A DNA stretch of 64,000 bases from Apteryx mantelli (Eukaryota; Chordata; Aves; Apterygiformes; Apterygidae), in the NCBI RefSeq assembly GCF_036417845.1, contig NC_089979.1, forward strand, positions 121,553,415-121,617,414. Reading direction: 5' to 3'. Made by a program: the position numbers and the translations under genes. The notes under the pieces were generated by a model. That model worked only from the letters and a program-made list of their open reading frames with translations. It was not told where the DNA came from and ran no database searches. Positions 63,680 to 64,000 of the stretch are shown here, piece after piece. How positions within the stretch are numbered: the first letter of the stretch is position 1; each line of letters opens with the position of its first letter.

Positions 63680-64000
63680 CTGAAATGGAAGGCAGGCAAG
63701 CCCGTCATAAACAGGTAAACATTGGGATTTGGGGTTGGATATTGAAACATACTGACATTTAAAACGAAATAATTGGAAAGTCACTACAGGTACTATAACA
63801 GACTAAACAGACCTTAGTTCCCAAAGCAAATGCCTCTTTTAAACTGAAATGTTTAAACTCAGATTCATGAAGAACGTGAAGCTTTTCAGGCATTTCATGT
63901 GAGAATGGGAAAAGGCAAACTGAGTTCCTTAGAAGATTTAATGTTGAAGCACATTGAAATATTTACCTCATCTGGCTTCATTATTCAGTGTGTTCCAAGT
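63680..64000 (-). other. NEK11: NEK11 intron, partial
   Basis: Sequence upstream of the first visible NEK11 exon. No exon or repeat is recognised before the window ends. Confidence 0.75.

Noticed and set aside
1..64000. CRISPR arrays, bacterial operons, tRNA and rRNA genes
   Set aside because: None seen. The window is vertebrate intronic and intergenic DNA, and the only direct repeats found are microsatellites, one 13-bp array and CR1 octamers.

Overview
The window is amniote, most likely bird, nuclear DNA: AT-rich, intron-dominated and repeat-poor. Nearly all recognisable interspersed repeats are CR1 LINEs. One is young, with an open reverse-transcriptase frame and ATTCTGTG octamers at its 3' end; the others are older. 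A few decayed MIR-like SINEs and one probable solo ERV LTR make up the rest. There are no bacterial-style genes, CRISPR arrays or tRNA/rRNA genes that I can see. A turtle or crocodilian source cannot be excluded from sequence alone.

One protein-coding gene can be assembled with confidence: the C-terminal half of the NIMA-related kinase NEK11, on the minus strand. Seven exons run from right to left: 63679-63560, 61377-61284, 60373-60235, 39706-39582, 34423-34363, 24684-24588 and 6071-5867. All have AG acceptors and GT donors and all six junctions keep phase. Together they encode 279 residues and a stop codon. The kinase domain and promoter lie beyond the right edge. A probable 3' UTR with an AATAAA at 5105-5100 follows the stop. 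The left 5 kb is downstream intergenic DNA with no recognised gene.

The introns are about 2.2, 0.9, 20.5, 5.2, 9.7 and 18.5 kb. The 9.7 kb intron carries an old CR1 (25.3 kb), the probable LTR (28.9-29.6 kb), the young CR1 (30.0-31.6 kb) and a short CR1 piece (33.2 kb). The 20.5 kb intron carries CR1 pieces at 40.0, 45.7 and 56.1 kb plus MIR-like fragments. The 18.5 kb last intron is almost repeat-free. It holds the two most interesting non-coding signals: four TGTCAA hexamers in 35 bp beside homeodomain-type sites (16.3 kb), and a run of plus-strand exon-like segments (6.6-8.1 kb) that could be an antisense transcript.

I found no evidence for a previously undescribed multi-gene system. The items worth checking are the shortened and diverged avian NEK11 tail, the possible antisense exons, the candidate enhancer and the open CR1 reading frame.
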